Source: JAEUKA01 sp044228505
GTDB taxonomy: Bacteria > Myxococcota_A > Polyangia > Palsa-1104 > JAEUJZ01
Length of the DNA: 64,000 bases
Direction of reading: 5' to 3'
Assembly (NCBI GenBank): GCA_044228505.1
Contig: JBGAUT010000009.1
Coordinates: 62,001-126,000 of the forward strand
Positions 16,743 to 26,044 of this stretch are shown one piece after another; position 1 is the stretch's first letter, and every line of letters begins with the position of its first letter. The notes below the pieces were generated by a model that had not been told where the DNA came from, searched no databases, and saw only the letters and a list, made by a program, of their open reading frames with translations. The position numbers and the translations under genes are program-made.

Positions 16743-18613
16743 GCACCACCAGCCGTTACCTCGTCGGCATTGACCTTGGCACCACCCACTCGGTGATGGC
16801 CTACCTGGATACCGCGCTACTTAGCGAGGAAGGTCCACCACCTGTCCCAGTCCTGTTTGAGGTTCCCCAGGTGGTGTTGCCTGGACAGGTGGAACAGCGC
16901 CCCCTGCTACCCTCGTTTCTGTATCTTGCGGCAGCGACGGATTTTCCGGCGCGAGCGCTCGATCTGCCGTGGACCTCGGGCCAGGACCGCAACTGGGTGG
17001 TTGGCGAGCTGGCCCGGCAGCATGGTGGCAACGTGCCAATGCGCCTGGTGTCCTCGGCCAAGTCGTGGCTGGCCTACGATGGAGTCGATCGCACCGCGCC
17101 GATCTTGCCGTATGCCGCGCCCGCCGATGGGCCGGATGCCGTGCCCAAGGTCAGCCCTGTCGATGCGTCGGCGCGATACCTTCAGCATCTCAAGGACGCC
17201 TGGGATCACCGCATGCCCGGCTTTCCACTGAGTGAGCAAGAGGTGCTGATCACGGTCCCGGCTTCGTTCGATCAGGTCGCTCGCGAACTGACGGTACGAG
17301 CTGCGCACTCGGCAGGTCTTGCGAAAGTGACGCTACTCGAAGAACCGCAAGCGGCGTTTTATGCCTGGCTCGGACGACATCCGCGAAGCTGGCGCGATCT
17401 GCTGCATGTGGGCGATGTGGTGCTGGTGTGCGATGTGGGTGGTGGTACCACTGACTTTTCGCTGATGTCGGTCGCGGACCAGGGCGGCAACCTGACCGTC
17501 GAACGCATCGCGGTCGGTGATCACATCCTCCTTGGCGGCGACAACATGGACCTGATGCTGGCGATGAGCGTCGGCAAACGCCTCGAACGCGAGGGCCACA
17601 AGCTAGAGTCCTGGCAGCGGCGGCAGCTCCTGCACAGTTGTCGCTTCGCCAAGGAAGAACTGCTTGGGTCCGACCGAAGCAAAGAAACTGCACCGGTGGT
17701 GGTTCTTGGCCGTGGCTCGAAGGTGATTGGCGGATCGGTCAAGACCCAGCTCACTCGAGGTGACGTCGAAAAATTTCTGCTCGATGGTTTCTTTCCGCAG
17801 GTCGAGTCCGCAGCGCGTCCGATGGCGGCGCGACGCATGGGTCTGCAAGAGATTGGCCTACCCTTTGCGTCCGATCCGGCGGTCACCCGGCATCTGGCGA
17901 AGTTCCTTGGCGATCACCGACTGCCGACGGCGCTGCTCTTCAATGGCGGCGTCATGAAGGGCACTCCGCTGCGTCGACGAATCGAGCAAGTGCTGTCGTC
18001 TTGGGCGGGCCAGCCGGTGCGGGCGCTGACCGGCGCTGACTATGATCACTCGGTGGCGCTCGGCGCGGCCTATTACGGTCTGGTCCGTCGCGGCCACGGA
18101 CTACGGATTCGGGGTGGCACCGCCCGTTCTTATTACATCGGCGTCGAGGCAGCGATGCCGGCGGTGCCCGGGATGGATCCGGTTCTGCATGCGCTGTGCG
18201 TTGCTCCACGCGGTATGGAAGAGGGCACCAGCGCAGAAGTGCCCGGTCGCGAGTTTGGGCTATTCGTCGGGCAGCCCGTCGAATTCCGCTTCTTGTCTTC
18301 GTCCACCCGTCGGGGTGACAAGGTCGGTGAGTTCATCGAAGAGGTGGACCGCGATCACGGCATCGAAGAGCTGGCCTCCGTCGAAACGGTCTTGGCAGCG
18401 GGCGACGGTGCGTCTCCTGGCAGCCAGATCCCGGTGCGCTTGACCAGCCACGTCAGCGAGGTCGGCGTGCTCGAGCTGTGGTGCGTCTCTCGCGACGGTC
18501 ATCGGCGCTGGAAGCTCGAATACAACATTCGCGAGCGGTCCGCTGCTGTGGAGGATGACTCGTCGATTGGGCAGCACGACGGTCCCGAGCTTGAGCTTGG
18601 CGACGGGAGCTAA
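16739..18613 (+). CDS. Hsp70-family protein, shorter member of pair
   Basis: A 624-residue Hsp70-like ATPase. The phosphate-1 loop is IDLGTTHS (about 11-18), phosphate-2 is DVGGGTTDFSL (about 231), and GGDNMD is at about 266; the adenosine region FNGGVMKG follows. ATPase motifs are intact, whereas the C-terminal third is divergent from DnaK's substrate domain and lacks the EEVD-type tail. This places it with YegD/HSP70-like specialised chaperones. It overlaps the DUF2760 stop and ends 3 bp before the second Hsp70. No DnaJ or GrpE genes are adjacent. Confidence 0.9.
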   Translation: MSTTSRYLVGIDLGTTHSVMAYLDTALLSEEGPPPVPVLFEVPQVVLPGQVEQRPLLPSFLYLAAATDFPARALDLPWTSGQDRNWVVGELARQHGGNVPMRLVSSAKSWLAYDGVDRTAPILPYAAPADGPDAVPKVSPVDASARYLQHLKDAWDHRMPGFPLSEQEVLITVPASFDQVARELTVRAAHSAGLAKVTLLEEPQAAFYAWLGRHPRSWRDLLHVGDVVLVCDVGGGTTDFSLMSVADQGGNLTVERIAVGDHILLGGDNMDLMLAMSVGKRLEREGHKLESWQRRQLLHSCRFAKEELLGSDRSKETAPVVVLGRGSKVIGGSVKTQLTRGDVEKFLLDGFFPQVESAARPMAARRMGLQEIGLPFASDPAVTRHLAKFLGDHRLPTALLFNGGVMKGTPLRRRIEQVLSSWAGQPVRALTGADYDHSVALGAAYYGLVRRGHGLRIRGGTARSYYIGVEAAMPAVPGMDPVLHALCVAPRGMEEGTSAEVPGREFGLFVGQPVEFRFLSSSTRRGDKVGEFIEEVDRDHGIEELASVETVLAAGDGASPGSQIPVRLTSHVSEVGVLELWCVSRDGHRRWKLEYNIRERSAAVEDDSSIGQHDGPELELGDGS

Positions 18614-18616
18614 GCA

Positions 18617-21433
18617 GTGAGCGCTCGTTATCTGGTTGGACTCGACCTGGGGACCACCAACTCCGCGCTGGCGTTTATTGATACGCAGGAGCAGCCACGA
18701 CGGGTCCGGGACTTCGCAATCCCGCAGCTTGTCGGTCCGGCGGATGTCACGGCGCGTCCGACCTTGGCCTCCGTGCATCACCACCTGGGCGAACATGAGC
18801 TTCCCAAGGACTCGACGCGGCTGCCGTGGACACCGGCTTCCCAACCTGCACCGGATTATGTCGTTGGAGAGCTCGCCCGAGCCCAGGCGCTGCTCGTGCC
18901 GGGCCGAGCGGTGCTGTCCGCCAAGAGCTGGCTGTGTCATCCCAAGGTGGACCGGCTGCAACCGATCCTGCCGTGGGGCGGTGCGACCGATGTACCGAGA
19001 CTGTCCCCGGTAGATGTCTCGGCTCGTTACCTATCGCACATGCTGTCGGCGTTTTGTCACGAGCGTGGCACAACGATGGCGGATATCGAGCTGACGCTGA
19101 CCGTTCCGGCCTCGTTTGATGAGGTGGCCCGCGAGCTGACCGTGGAAGCGGCGCGGCGAGCCCAGATGCCGCTCACAGCGCTGGTGCTGCTCGAAGAACC
19201 GCAGGCGGCGTTTTATCACTGGCTCTCGCAGCATGCCCGACTCACCGAGGAAGTCGAAGCAGGCGACCAGATCTTCGTGTGCGACATCGGCGGCGGAACG
19301 ACCGACTTCACGCTCATCTCGGTGCAGAAGTCGGCGGCGCGGGGCGGCAAGCGAATCGGCTTCACCCGCACCGCAGTTGGCGAGCACCTGCTTTTGGGCG
19401 GCGACAACATGGATCTGCTGCTGGCCCGTCGAGTCGAGCAGCAGGTCGGTGGCGGACGGCTGGCCTCGCATGCCTTCGCCGGTCTGTCGCAAGCTTGTCG
19501 CGTCGCCAAAGAGAAGCTGCTCGGTGAAGATCCGCCGGACAAGTGGAGCATCCATGTGGCCGGTCGCGGCAGTCGCTTGATCGGGGGTGGCCTACACAGC
19601 GAGCTGTTGCGGGCCGATGTCGAGAGCGCCATTCTCGATGGTTTCTTTCCGCGAGTGCCTGCTGCTGCGGAGCCTTCGCGCACTCGGTCCGGCTTGCAGG
19701 AGTTTGGCCTGCCATATGCCGCCGATGCGGCGGTGACCCGCTACATCGCCGCCTTTTTGCGTCAGCACAAGGCCACGCCCACCGTGGTGCTCTATAACGG
19801 TGGCGTCTTGTGTGCGCCCAAGATTCGCGAGCGCATCCTCGATGTCCTGCAAGAGATCACCGGCCAGCGGCCACGGCTTCTGACCAACGATGCACCGGAT
19901 CTGGCGGTGGCGCGGGGTGCCGCCTACTACTCCCTGTCGCGCCGAGGCGAGGGTCTGCGAATCTCGGGTGGGGCGGCTCGGGCCTATTACATCGAGGTCG
20001 AGACCCACGATCAGCGAGTCCCACGTCAGGTCTGTCTGCTGCCGCGAGGTATGGAAGAAGGAAGCGAGCTTACGCTGCCACCGCCGCCGATGGAGCTAAA
20101 GCTCAACCGGCCCGTGCGGTTTCGGCTGTTTTCGAGCGTGCTGCGCGAAGGGGACCAGCCCGGCGACGTCCTGCGCATCGAGCCGAGCGAGCTTTTGGAG
20201 CTGCCGCCTTTGTATACGGTGCTCCGCCATCCCAAGTCGTCTCAGCAGCGGCCCGTGACGGTGCAGCTTAAGTCGCGGCTCTCCGAGATTGGCACGCTCG
20301 AGCTGTGGGCGGTGGCCACCGACAAGGAAGCGGACGGCGAGTCCCCTCTGAAGTGGCGATTGCAGTTTGATCTGCGTCAGAGCGAAGGCAGTCAGCCCGC
20401 CGCCGCGCAGCGTCAGGATGGCGGCGAAGAGGTCGAGGCCGTTCCAGCCGAGCAAGCAGGCCTGATCGCCGCCGCCGCCGAGCTGATTCGGGGAGTCTTC
20501 GTGGGCAACACCGCCGCCGCTGGTCTGCCCAAGGCGCTCGGGCAAGTGCTTGGGCCGCGGGATGGCTGGTCAACGGCTACGCTGCGGGCGGTCTGGGAAG
20601 AACTGAAGCAGCAGCGGGAACGACGCGGGCGCAGTGCGGCACACGAAGCGCGCTGGCTCAACCTGGCCGGTTTTTGTCTTCGTCCCGGCTTTGGCTACGC
20701 ACTCGATGACTGGCGGGTCAAAGAGGCCTGGCGGGTCTTTAACGCCGGGCTTTTCCACGAAAAGGACGATACCTGCCGCCTTGAGTGGTGGATTTTGTGG
20801 CGTCGCATCGCGGGCGGGCTGTCGCGAAACCAGCAAGAGGAAATCTGGAAGCGCGCCGCACCGCTCGTGGTTCCATCGCTGAAGCGCCCCGATCGCAAGC
20901 CCGTCAGCCCGCACGAAACCGCCGAAGTCTTCCGGGTCTTGGCAGCGTGCGAGCGGCTCGATGTCAAAAAGAAGATCGAGCTGGGCGATACCGTGCTGGC
21001 GCTGCTCGAAAAGAAGCGCAGCGAGTTTGGGCTGTGGGCGATGGGTCGAATTGGCGGACGGCTGCCACTGTATGGGCCGATGGACTCGGTGGTCGCGCCG
21101 AGCCTGGCCGACAAGTGGATCGGGCGGCTTCTGCGACTGGCTCCCGAATCGGGTGACTCGGCAGAGGAGCGCTATCAGCTTGCCCACGCGGTGACCGAGC
21201 TGGCACGGCTGAGCGGCGATCGGGTGCGGGATCTGGCGCTGCCGATGCGGCAGAAAGTGGCGGACTGGCTCCATGCCCAGCTCGCTGATGAAGAAGGGAA
21301 GCGGCTCGCGCAGATGGTGCTAGAGGTCGTACCCCGCGAAGAGCGCGAAGAGCGATTTGCCTTCGGAGACTCGCTGCCTTCGGGACTTCGGCTGCTGGCT
21401 TCACCGACGGAAGGCGAGTCTTCACCTGCGTAG
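18617..21433 (+). CDS. Hsp70-family protein with long C-terminal extension (DUF3731-like)
   Basis: A 938-residue paralogue of the upstream Hsp70, from GTG 18617. Nucleotide-binding motifs are LDLGTTNSALAF (about 8), DIGGGTTDFTL (about 221) and GGDNMDLLL (about 258). Residues about 600-938 are an added helical domain (PRDGWSTATLRAVWEELKQ, ARWLNLAGFCLRPGFGYALDDWR), which matches the region called DUF3731 in other long Hsp70s. ATP-driven handling of a specific client is likely. The third gene of the operon; the bilin-reductase-like gene starts 53 bp later on the same strand. Confidence 0.9.
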   Translation: MSARYLVGLDLGTTNSALAFIDTQEQPRRVRDFAIPQLVGPADVTARPTLASVHHHLGEHELPKDSTRLPWTPASQPAPDYVVGELARAQALLVPGRAVLSAKSWLCHPKVDRLQPILPWGGATDVPRLSPVDVSARYLSHMLSAFCHERGTTMADIELTLTVPASFDEVARELTVEAARRAQMPLTALVLLEEPQAAFYHWLSQHARLTEEVEAGDQIFVCDIGGGTTDFTLISVQKSAARGGKRIGFTRTAVGEHLLLGGDNMDLLLARRVEQQVGGGRLASHAFAGLSQACRVAKEKLLGEDPPDKWSIHVAGRGSRLIGGGLHSELLRADVESAILDGFFPRVPAAAEPSRTRSGLQEFGLPYAADAAVTRYIAAFLRQHKATPTVVLYNGGVLCAPKIRERILDVLQEITGQRPRLLTNDAPDLAVARGAAYYSLSRRGEGLRISGGAARAYYIEVETHDQRVPRQVCLLPRGMEEGSELTLPPPPMELKLNRPVRFRLFSSVLREGDQPGDVLRIEPSELLELPPLYTVLRHPKSSQQRPVTVQLKSRLSEIGTLELWAVATDKEADGESPLKWRLQFDLRQSEGSQPAAAQRQDGGEEVEAVPAEQAGLIAAAAELIRGVFVGNTAAAGLPKALGQVLGPRDGWSTATLRAVWEELKQQRERRGRSAAHEARWLNLAGFCLRPGFGYALDDWRVKEAWRVFNAGLFHEKDDTCRLEWWILWRRIAGGLSRNQQEEIWKRAAPLVVPSLKRPDRKPVSPHETAEVFRVLAACERLDVKKKIELGDTVLALLEKKRSEFGLWAMGRIGGRLPLYGPMDSVVAPSLADKWIGRLLRLAPESGDSAEERYQLAHAVTELARLSGDRVRDLALPMRQKVADWLHAQLADEEGKRLAQMVLEVVPREEREERFAFGDSLPSGLRLLASPTEGESSPA

Positions 21434-21486
21434 GCCGCACGCTCTGGTGTTGAATGCCGAGCGAAAGCTCGTTAGCCTCACCGACC

Positions 21487-22239
21487 ATGAGCTTGTTTGA
21501 AAAAGGGCTGACGTATGGACGGTTGGCCTTTGAGGAAGCCAGTCATCGCGCCCGCACCATTGAAGAAGACCTCAAGGCCCGGCGCGAGGTCGACATCGCC
21601 GGCATGGTCAACGGGCTCCGCGCCCGGCTCGGTGAGCAGCTAGAGCTGGAAGAGCTACCCATCGACGGCGATCTCCGCAGTCACTCGCTCCCCCTGGGGG
21701 TTTCGTCGGTCAGCACCTGGGCCTATCGCAGTAAGAAGGTCCGCAAGATCGTGCTCAGCCACGTCGTGGTCGGTCCCTCGCTGCTCCCCGCCGTCGAAGG
21801 TCTGGCGCTGACGATTTTTCCCGAATACGAGTGGGATGTGCCGAGCTTCCTGGGCGATCTGATGGCGCTGCCGTGGTGGGTGTCGGTCAACGCCGAGGTC
21901 TACGGGCGCGAGTGGCAGACCCAGAACGTGCTTTCCCCGCTTCGCTCCGCGTTCTTGCGGCTGGGGAGCGAGTCGGGGCCGCTGTGGTGTGCCAAGCAAG
22001 CCTCGGGCGATGGACTGCATGCCAAGCTGCGTCCCCGCCAGGTCGAGGAAGGCTTTGCCGCGCTCACCCAGGCGATGTCGCAGTACTTGCAAGTGTTCAA
22101 CGATCCACCACCGGGCCGCTCAAAGAGCGATCAAGAGGCACTGTTTGCCGCGTTCCACCAAAACGGTCCGCGCCTGCGCCTGCGCCGGCCGTTCGGGGAT
22201 GCCTGGGCCGAGCGCTACAGCCGCCTTTTGTTTGAGTAG
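21487..22239 (+). CDS. Ferredoxin-dependent bilin reductase-like protein (PcyA/HY2 family)
   Basis: A 250-residue protein, PcyA length. The C-terminus AFHQNGPRLRLRRPFGDAWAE followed by RYSRLLFE matches the family ending (R-x-N...FGEAWAERY...LFD). The central TIFPEYEWDVPSFLGDLMAL aligns with the PcyA segment around catalytic Asp105, giving Asp124 here. The PcyA His88 position appears to be Ala107, so if it is catalytic its regiochemistry should differ from PcyA. Such enzymes reduce biliverdin with ferredoxin. No haem oxygenase, ferredoxin or phytochrome gene is visible in the window. It lies 53 bp behind the Hsp70 pair. An upstream ATG at 21454 is an alternative start. Homology is judged by eye from memory of cyanobacterial sequences. 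Confidence 0.72.
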   Translation: MSLFEKGLTYGRLAFEEASHRARTIEEDLKARREVDIAGMVNGLRARLGEQLELEELPIDGDLRSHSLPLGVSSVSTWAYRSKKVRKIVLSHVVVGPSLLPAVEGLALTIFPEYEWDVPSFLGDLMALPWWVSVNAEVYGREWQTQNVLSPLRSAFLRLGSESGPLWCAKQASGDGLHAKLRPRQVEEGFAALTQAMSQYLQVFNDPPPGRSKSDQEALFAAFHQNGPRLRLRRPFGDAWAERYSRLLFE

Positions 22240-22267
22240 CTCCGCCCGTCCACCCACAAGGCGCTTC

Positions 22268-22296
22268 TTGACAGCGGATCTTGTGAAAGATAGCTT
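22268..22296 (+). promoter_or_regulatory. Sigma-70-type promoter candidate for DEAD-box helicase
   Basis: TTGACA at 22268-22273, a 17-bp spacer, then TAGCTT at 22291-22296. The -35 box is a perfect match and the spacing ideal; the -10 box is moderate. It would give a leader of roughly 360 nt before the helicase start. Confidence 0.45.
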
Positions 22297-22666
22297 TCAA
22301 AAACCAAGCGAATTTTCGAAGCCCGCCTTTGCCACTTCTTCCTCTTCTGTATAGACACGATGTACCGCAGGTCGCCTTATTCGGGCACCGACAGCGGTTC
22401 TCTGTCTACCCGCTCGCGACGCAACCAGGCGCCGTCGCAGGCTGGTGCAAAGGGCTCGGTGGGTTGCCGCCTTTTAACCTGGAGTCTAGGCCGTGCCGAA
22501 GGTCGGTAGCGGTCCGCAGTCGACTCCCCCAATCCATGGGTGTCCCGTGCGCTCGGCGCATGCGAACCGTCCACCTGACGAGGGTGCTACGGCTCGCTTC
22601 TCCGTCGAGCCTGCCTGGCTCGCGGAGCCACGTTGAGCATCACGGCGACACGTTCAAGAGGTTTCT
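22297..22666 (+). other. Long non-coding leader of the helicase gene
   Basis: About 370 bp with no credible gene. A frame open from 22329 runs into the helicase in another register and is a shadow. The segment is GC-rich with pyrimidine runs near 22333 and potential stems, and ends in AAGAGG seven bases before the helicase ATG. Long leaders are typical of cold-inducible csdA/deaD genes, so post-transcriptional control is plausible. Confidence 0.5.
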
Positions 22667-25204
22667 ATGCAAGATACTGGTTCGCCGAGCGACAGCAAGA
22701 CGCTGCTCGCTGGCGCAGCAGAGGCCCAAGCCTCCGCCCCCGTTTCATCGTCCATCACTGCTTCGACCCTGACCGATAGCGCTGCGATCGAAGCTGTCCC
22801 TGTGTCGGCTGCCATTGTGCATGCCCAGCCGCCCACAGGTGCCGCACTCACCTCTGCCTCTCCTACTGCCATCGCCAAAAGCGAGCTGACTGAAGCCGAC
22901 TACGGTCCCTGTCCGCGCACCTTCGAAGAGATGGGCCTGTCAGAGGACGTGGCCAGCTCCCTGCGCGACATGGGCTTTTCCGAGCCGATGCCGGTCCAGC
23001 AGCGGGTGTACCGACCCGCGATTGCCGGGCGCGACCTGATTGTTCAGTCCCGTACTGGTTCGGGAAAGACGGCGGCCTTTGGCATTCCGTTTGTGCAGTC
23101 GATTCTCGATCCGAAGGCGGATGTCAGAAACGGCTTCCCGCAGGTGTTGGCGCTTGGACCGACCCGCGAGCTGGCGCTGCAAGTCTCGAATGAGATTGGC
23201 CGCATTGCCGCCAAACGGCAGCTTTCGATCACCGCCATTTACGGTGGTGCCCCGATGGGTCGTCAGGTCGACGCGCTCAAGGCCGGTGCCCACCTGGTGT
23301 CCGGTACGCCGGGCCGGGTGCTCGATCACATCCGACGCGGCACCCTGAACCTGTCGAAGGTCAAGGCGCTGGTGCTCGATGAAGCCGACGAGATGTTGTC
23401 GATGGGCTTCCTCGAAGACATCACCGAGATCCTCAAGCGCTGCCCGCCCGAGCGACAGACGCTGCTGTTTTCGGCGACGATTCCCGATGAAGTGCTGCGC
23501 CTGCAGCACCGCTACCTGCGCTCGCCGCTCAACATCCATCTATCGGGCGAGGGCATCTCCGCCGCCGAGATTGTCCATGCCTACTACATGGTCACCGGCA
23601 TGGGCCGGATGCGCGACCTTCTGCGCGTCATCGAGATCGAGCGTCCCGAGAGCGCGATCATCTTTTGCAACACCCGCGAAGAGACGTCTGCCGTTGCCGA
23701 GTTCCTGCGCAATAACGGCCATGACGCCGAGCCCATCTCGTCGGATCTGAACCAGACCGAGCGCGAGCGGGTGATGAAGCGGATGAAGCAGAAGGATCTC
23801 AAGTTCCTGTGCGCCACCGATGTCGCAGCTCGCGGAATCGACATCTCCGATCTGCCGTTTGTCATAAACTACACCTTCCCCGAGTCCGCCGAGGTCTACG
23901 TCCACCGCACCGGTCGCACCGGACGGGCGGGCAAGCGCGGCATCGCGGTGTCGCTCATCAGCCCGCGAGAGCTTGGGAACTTCTACTACCTCAAGCTGAC
24001 CTACAAGATTCGCCCCGAGGAGCGCGCTCTGCCGACCGAGGCCGAGGTGCAGACTCTGCGCGAGGGTCAGTTCATGGACCGGCTGCACAAGGATCTCGGC
24101 AGCAAGAATCCGGGGCCCGAGTACCGCTCGCTGCTGCGGCGGCTTTTGGCGAGTGAAACGGGCGAATCAGTGCTGGCGATGCTGCTGGAGCAGCACCTAA
24201 ACCACCGTCCCTCGCGCCCCACTCATCCGCCACAGGGCGGTGGTGAGGGACCGTCTCGCCCGACGGAACGGCGGCCTCCGCGTGAGGACGATCGCCGCCC
24301 GCGTGATGACGACAGACGCCCGCGTGATGACGCCGGTCGTCCTGCCCGTCCCGCGCCACGCCCAGAAGTTGCGGCACCCCGAGCCGAAGCCCCCGCGCCG
24401 CGTCCAGAAGTTGCGGCACCCCGAGCCGAAGCCCCCGCGCCCAAAGTCGAAGCCTCCGTCCCGCGTCCGGAAGCTGCTGCTCCACGAACGGAAGTGCCAG
24501 CCCCGCGTCCCGAAGGTTCGGTGCTGCGCCCAGAAGGACCGAGTCGTGGGGTTGACAGCCGTAGCGTGGGTGAGGATCGGCGTCCTCGCGATGACCGGCG
24601 ACCCAGTCGTGACGAGGATCGGCGAGGTCGTGATGATCGGCGTCCGGGTCGTGATGACCGGCGTCGCGATGGGGATCGGGACCGAGGCCGTGGACCTCGT
24701 CGTGATGAGCCGGGCGAGCGCAGCGCTGAGCCCGCTCCGGTGCAGGCCCCAATCGGGACGCCGCCGGGCACGCCGACCGATATCATTCACACCGATGACG
24801 GTCGCGAGTTCTGGGAAGCCTGGGCCGATTCACGCGCCAAGACCTCCAAGCCGAGCGATGCCGCCGCGACCGAGCCAGTCGCCCGTGTGGGCGAGGTGCC
24901 CGCTCCCGCCATCACCACCGATGACGGTGGCGATCGTCGCCCGCGCCGCCCGCTGCGTGACAGTCGACCGCCAAGCCCCGGTGAGGTTCGCCTGTATCTC
25001 AACGTCGGTCGCCGCGACAACCTAGATGACGTCGGCCTGCGGCAGTTTGTCGCCGCACAAGGCGTGTCTGAAATCCCGATGGAGCTGCACAGCTCGCACG
25101 CCTACCTGTTCGTCCCCGAGGAGCAAGTAGAGCCCACCATCGCGGCCCTGTCCGGCAAGCCGCTCGGCACCCGCGCCGTCGTCTGCGAACGCGCCCGCAA
25201 ATAA
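22667..25204 (+). CDS. deaD: DEAD-box ATP-dependent RNA helicase
   Basis: An 845-residue helicase. The Q motif (GFSEPMPVQQRVY) is at about 105, with SRTGSGKT, PTRELALQV, LDEADEML, FSATI, ARGIDI and HRTGRTGRAG following in standard order. Residues 1-75 are an Ala/Ser-rich extension. Residues about 510-680 are low complexity: PRPEVAAPRAEAPA repeats, then Arg/Asp tracts (RRPRDD). The last 80 residues (GEVRLYLNVGRRDNLDDVGL) are a DbpA-type RNA-binding domain. It unwinds RNA in ribosome assembly or cold adaptation. Convergent and abutting phnX (stops touch at 25204/25205). Confidence 0.95.
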   Translation: MQDTGSPSDSKTLLAGAAEAQASAPVSSSITASTLTDSAAIEAVPVSAAIVHAQPPTGAALTSASPTAIAKSELTEADYGPCPRTFEEMGLSEDVASSLRDMGFSEPMPVQQRVYRPAIAGRDLIVQSRTGSGKTAAFGIPFVQSILDPKADVRNGFPQVLALGPTRELALQVSNEIGRIAAKRQLSITAIYGGAPMGRQVDALKAGAHLVSGTPGRVLDHIRRGTLNLSKVKALVLDEADEMLSMGFLEDITEILKRCPPERQTLLFSATIPDEVLRLQHRYLRSPLNIHLSGEGISAAEIVHAYYMVTGMGRMRDLLRVIEIERPESAIIFCNTREETSAVAEFLRNNGHDAEPISSDLNQTERERVMKRMKQKDLKFLCATDVAARGIDISDLPFVINYTFPESAEVYVHRTGRTGRAGKRGIAVSLISPRELGNFYYLKLTYKIRPEERALPTEAEVQTLREGQFMDRLHKDLGSKNPGPEYRSLLRRLLASETGESVLAMLLEQHLNHRPSRPTHPPQGGGEGPSRPTERRPPREDDRRPRDDDRRPRDDAGRPARPAPRPEVAAPRAEAPAPRPEVAAPRAEAPAPKVEASVPRPEAAAPRTEVPAPRPEGSVLRPEGPSRGVDSRSVGEDRRPRDDRRPSRDEDRRGRDDRRPGRDDRRRDGDRDRGRGPRRDEPGERSAEPAPVQAPIGTPPGTPTDIIHTDDGREFWEAWADSRAKTSKPSDAAATEPVARVGEVPAPAITTDDGGDRRPRRPLRDSRPPSPGEVRLYLNVGRRDNLDDVGLRQFVAAQGVSEIPMELHSSHAYLFVPEEQVEPTIAALSGKPLGTRAVVCERARK

Positions 25205-26044
25205 CTACGGCCGATCCCCGCGTCTTCGGCGTAGCTCTAGGGTGTCTAGGGTGGCGACTAGGTCGCTCGGGCCGTCGACTACGAAGTGGGCACCGGCTTT
25301 GCGGAGCCTGGCTTTGGCTTCGGCGACAAGCTGCTCCTGCTCGGCGGCGGGCAGGGCGGTGAGCTGGGCCTCATCGAGTCCGATTTCGTTGCCGCAGCGG
25401 GCGAAGGCGACCGTCCACATTCCGGCGTTGAGTCCCTCGGCGACATCGGCCACGGTGTCCCCGACCTTGACGATCGCCGACAGCGGCCACACGCCGAGCT
25501 GCTCGGCACAGCGCACCGCCATCCACGGCGCGGGGCGGCCTTTTTTCACATCGGACACCGTCCACACGGCGTCGGGCACATAGCCGCGCTCGGCGGCGAG
25601 GGGTCGTAGCTCGGCCATCATCTCGGCGGTGTAGCCGGTCGTCGAGCCCACCTTGAGCCCGCGCCGGCGCAGCTCGGCCAGCATCGGCAGCACGCCGGGG
25701 ATCAGCTCTGCCCGCTCGCGCAGCTCGGCAAGCTGCATCGGTAGAAACTGCGCAAACAGGCGGTCGATCTCGGCCTCGCCGGGGCACAAGCCGTGGACCT
25801 GCTGCCAGCGCGTCGCCACGTCTGCCAGACCGATGATGTCGGCGATGTGATCCCGCTTGGCCCGCCCCATTGGTCCACGGGCCTGGGCCGAAGTAATCGG
25901 GACACCCTGGGCCGCAAACAGCTTGTGCAGGGCGAGCACCGGGGCCAGGCTGCCGAAGTCGCAGACCGTCCCGGCCCAGTCGAAGATCACGGCCTGCACG
26001 GGCACAAACGACGAAGAGTCAGAGCTTTCAGGGCTGTGGGTCAT
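25205..26044 (-). CDS. phnX: Phosphonoacetaldehyde hydrolase
   Basis: A 279-residue HAD-superfamily enzyme from ATG 26044. The nucleophile is Asp22 in FDWAGTVCDFGS. Lys63 in ARGPMGRAKRDH is the Schiff-base lysine characteristic of PhnX. VGDTVADVAEGLNAGMW is the HAD motif IV. It cleaves phosphonoacetaldehyde to acetaldehyde and phosphate. Its ATG overlaps the phnW TGA (ATGA), so the two are translationally coupled in the pathway order PhnW then PhnX. The usual FDWAGT(x)VDYG motif has VCDFG here, a conservative change. Confidence 0.95.
   Translation of the reverse strand: MTHSPESSDSSSFVPVQAVIFDWAGTVCDFGSLAPVLALHKLFAAQGVPITSAQARGPMGRAKRDHIADIIGLADVATRWQQVHGLCPGEAEIDRLFAQFLPMQLAELRERAELIPGVLPMLAELRRRGLKVGSTTGYTAEMMAELRPLAAERGYVPDAVWTVSDVKKGRPAPWMAVRCAEQLGVWPLSAIVKVGDTVADVAEGLNAGMWTVAFARCGNEIGLDEAQLTALPAAEQEQLVAEAKARLRKAGAHFVVDGPSDLVATLDTLELRRRRGDRP

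Noticed and set aside
22329..22772. 147-residue ORF in the helicase leader
   Set aside because: No homology-like pattern and it overlaps the helicase start in another frame.
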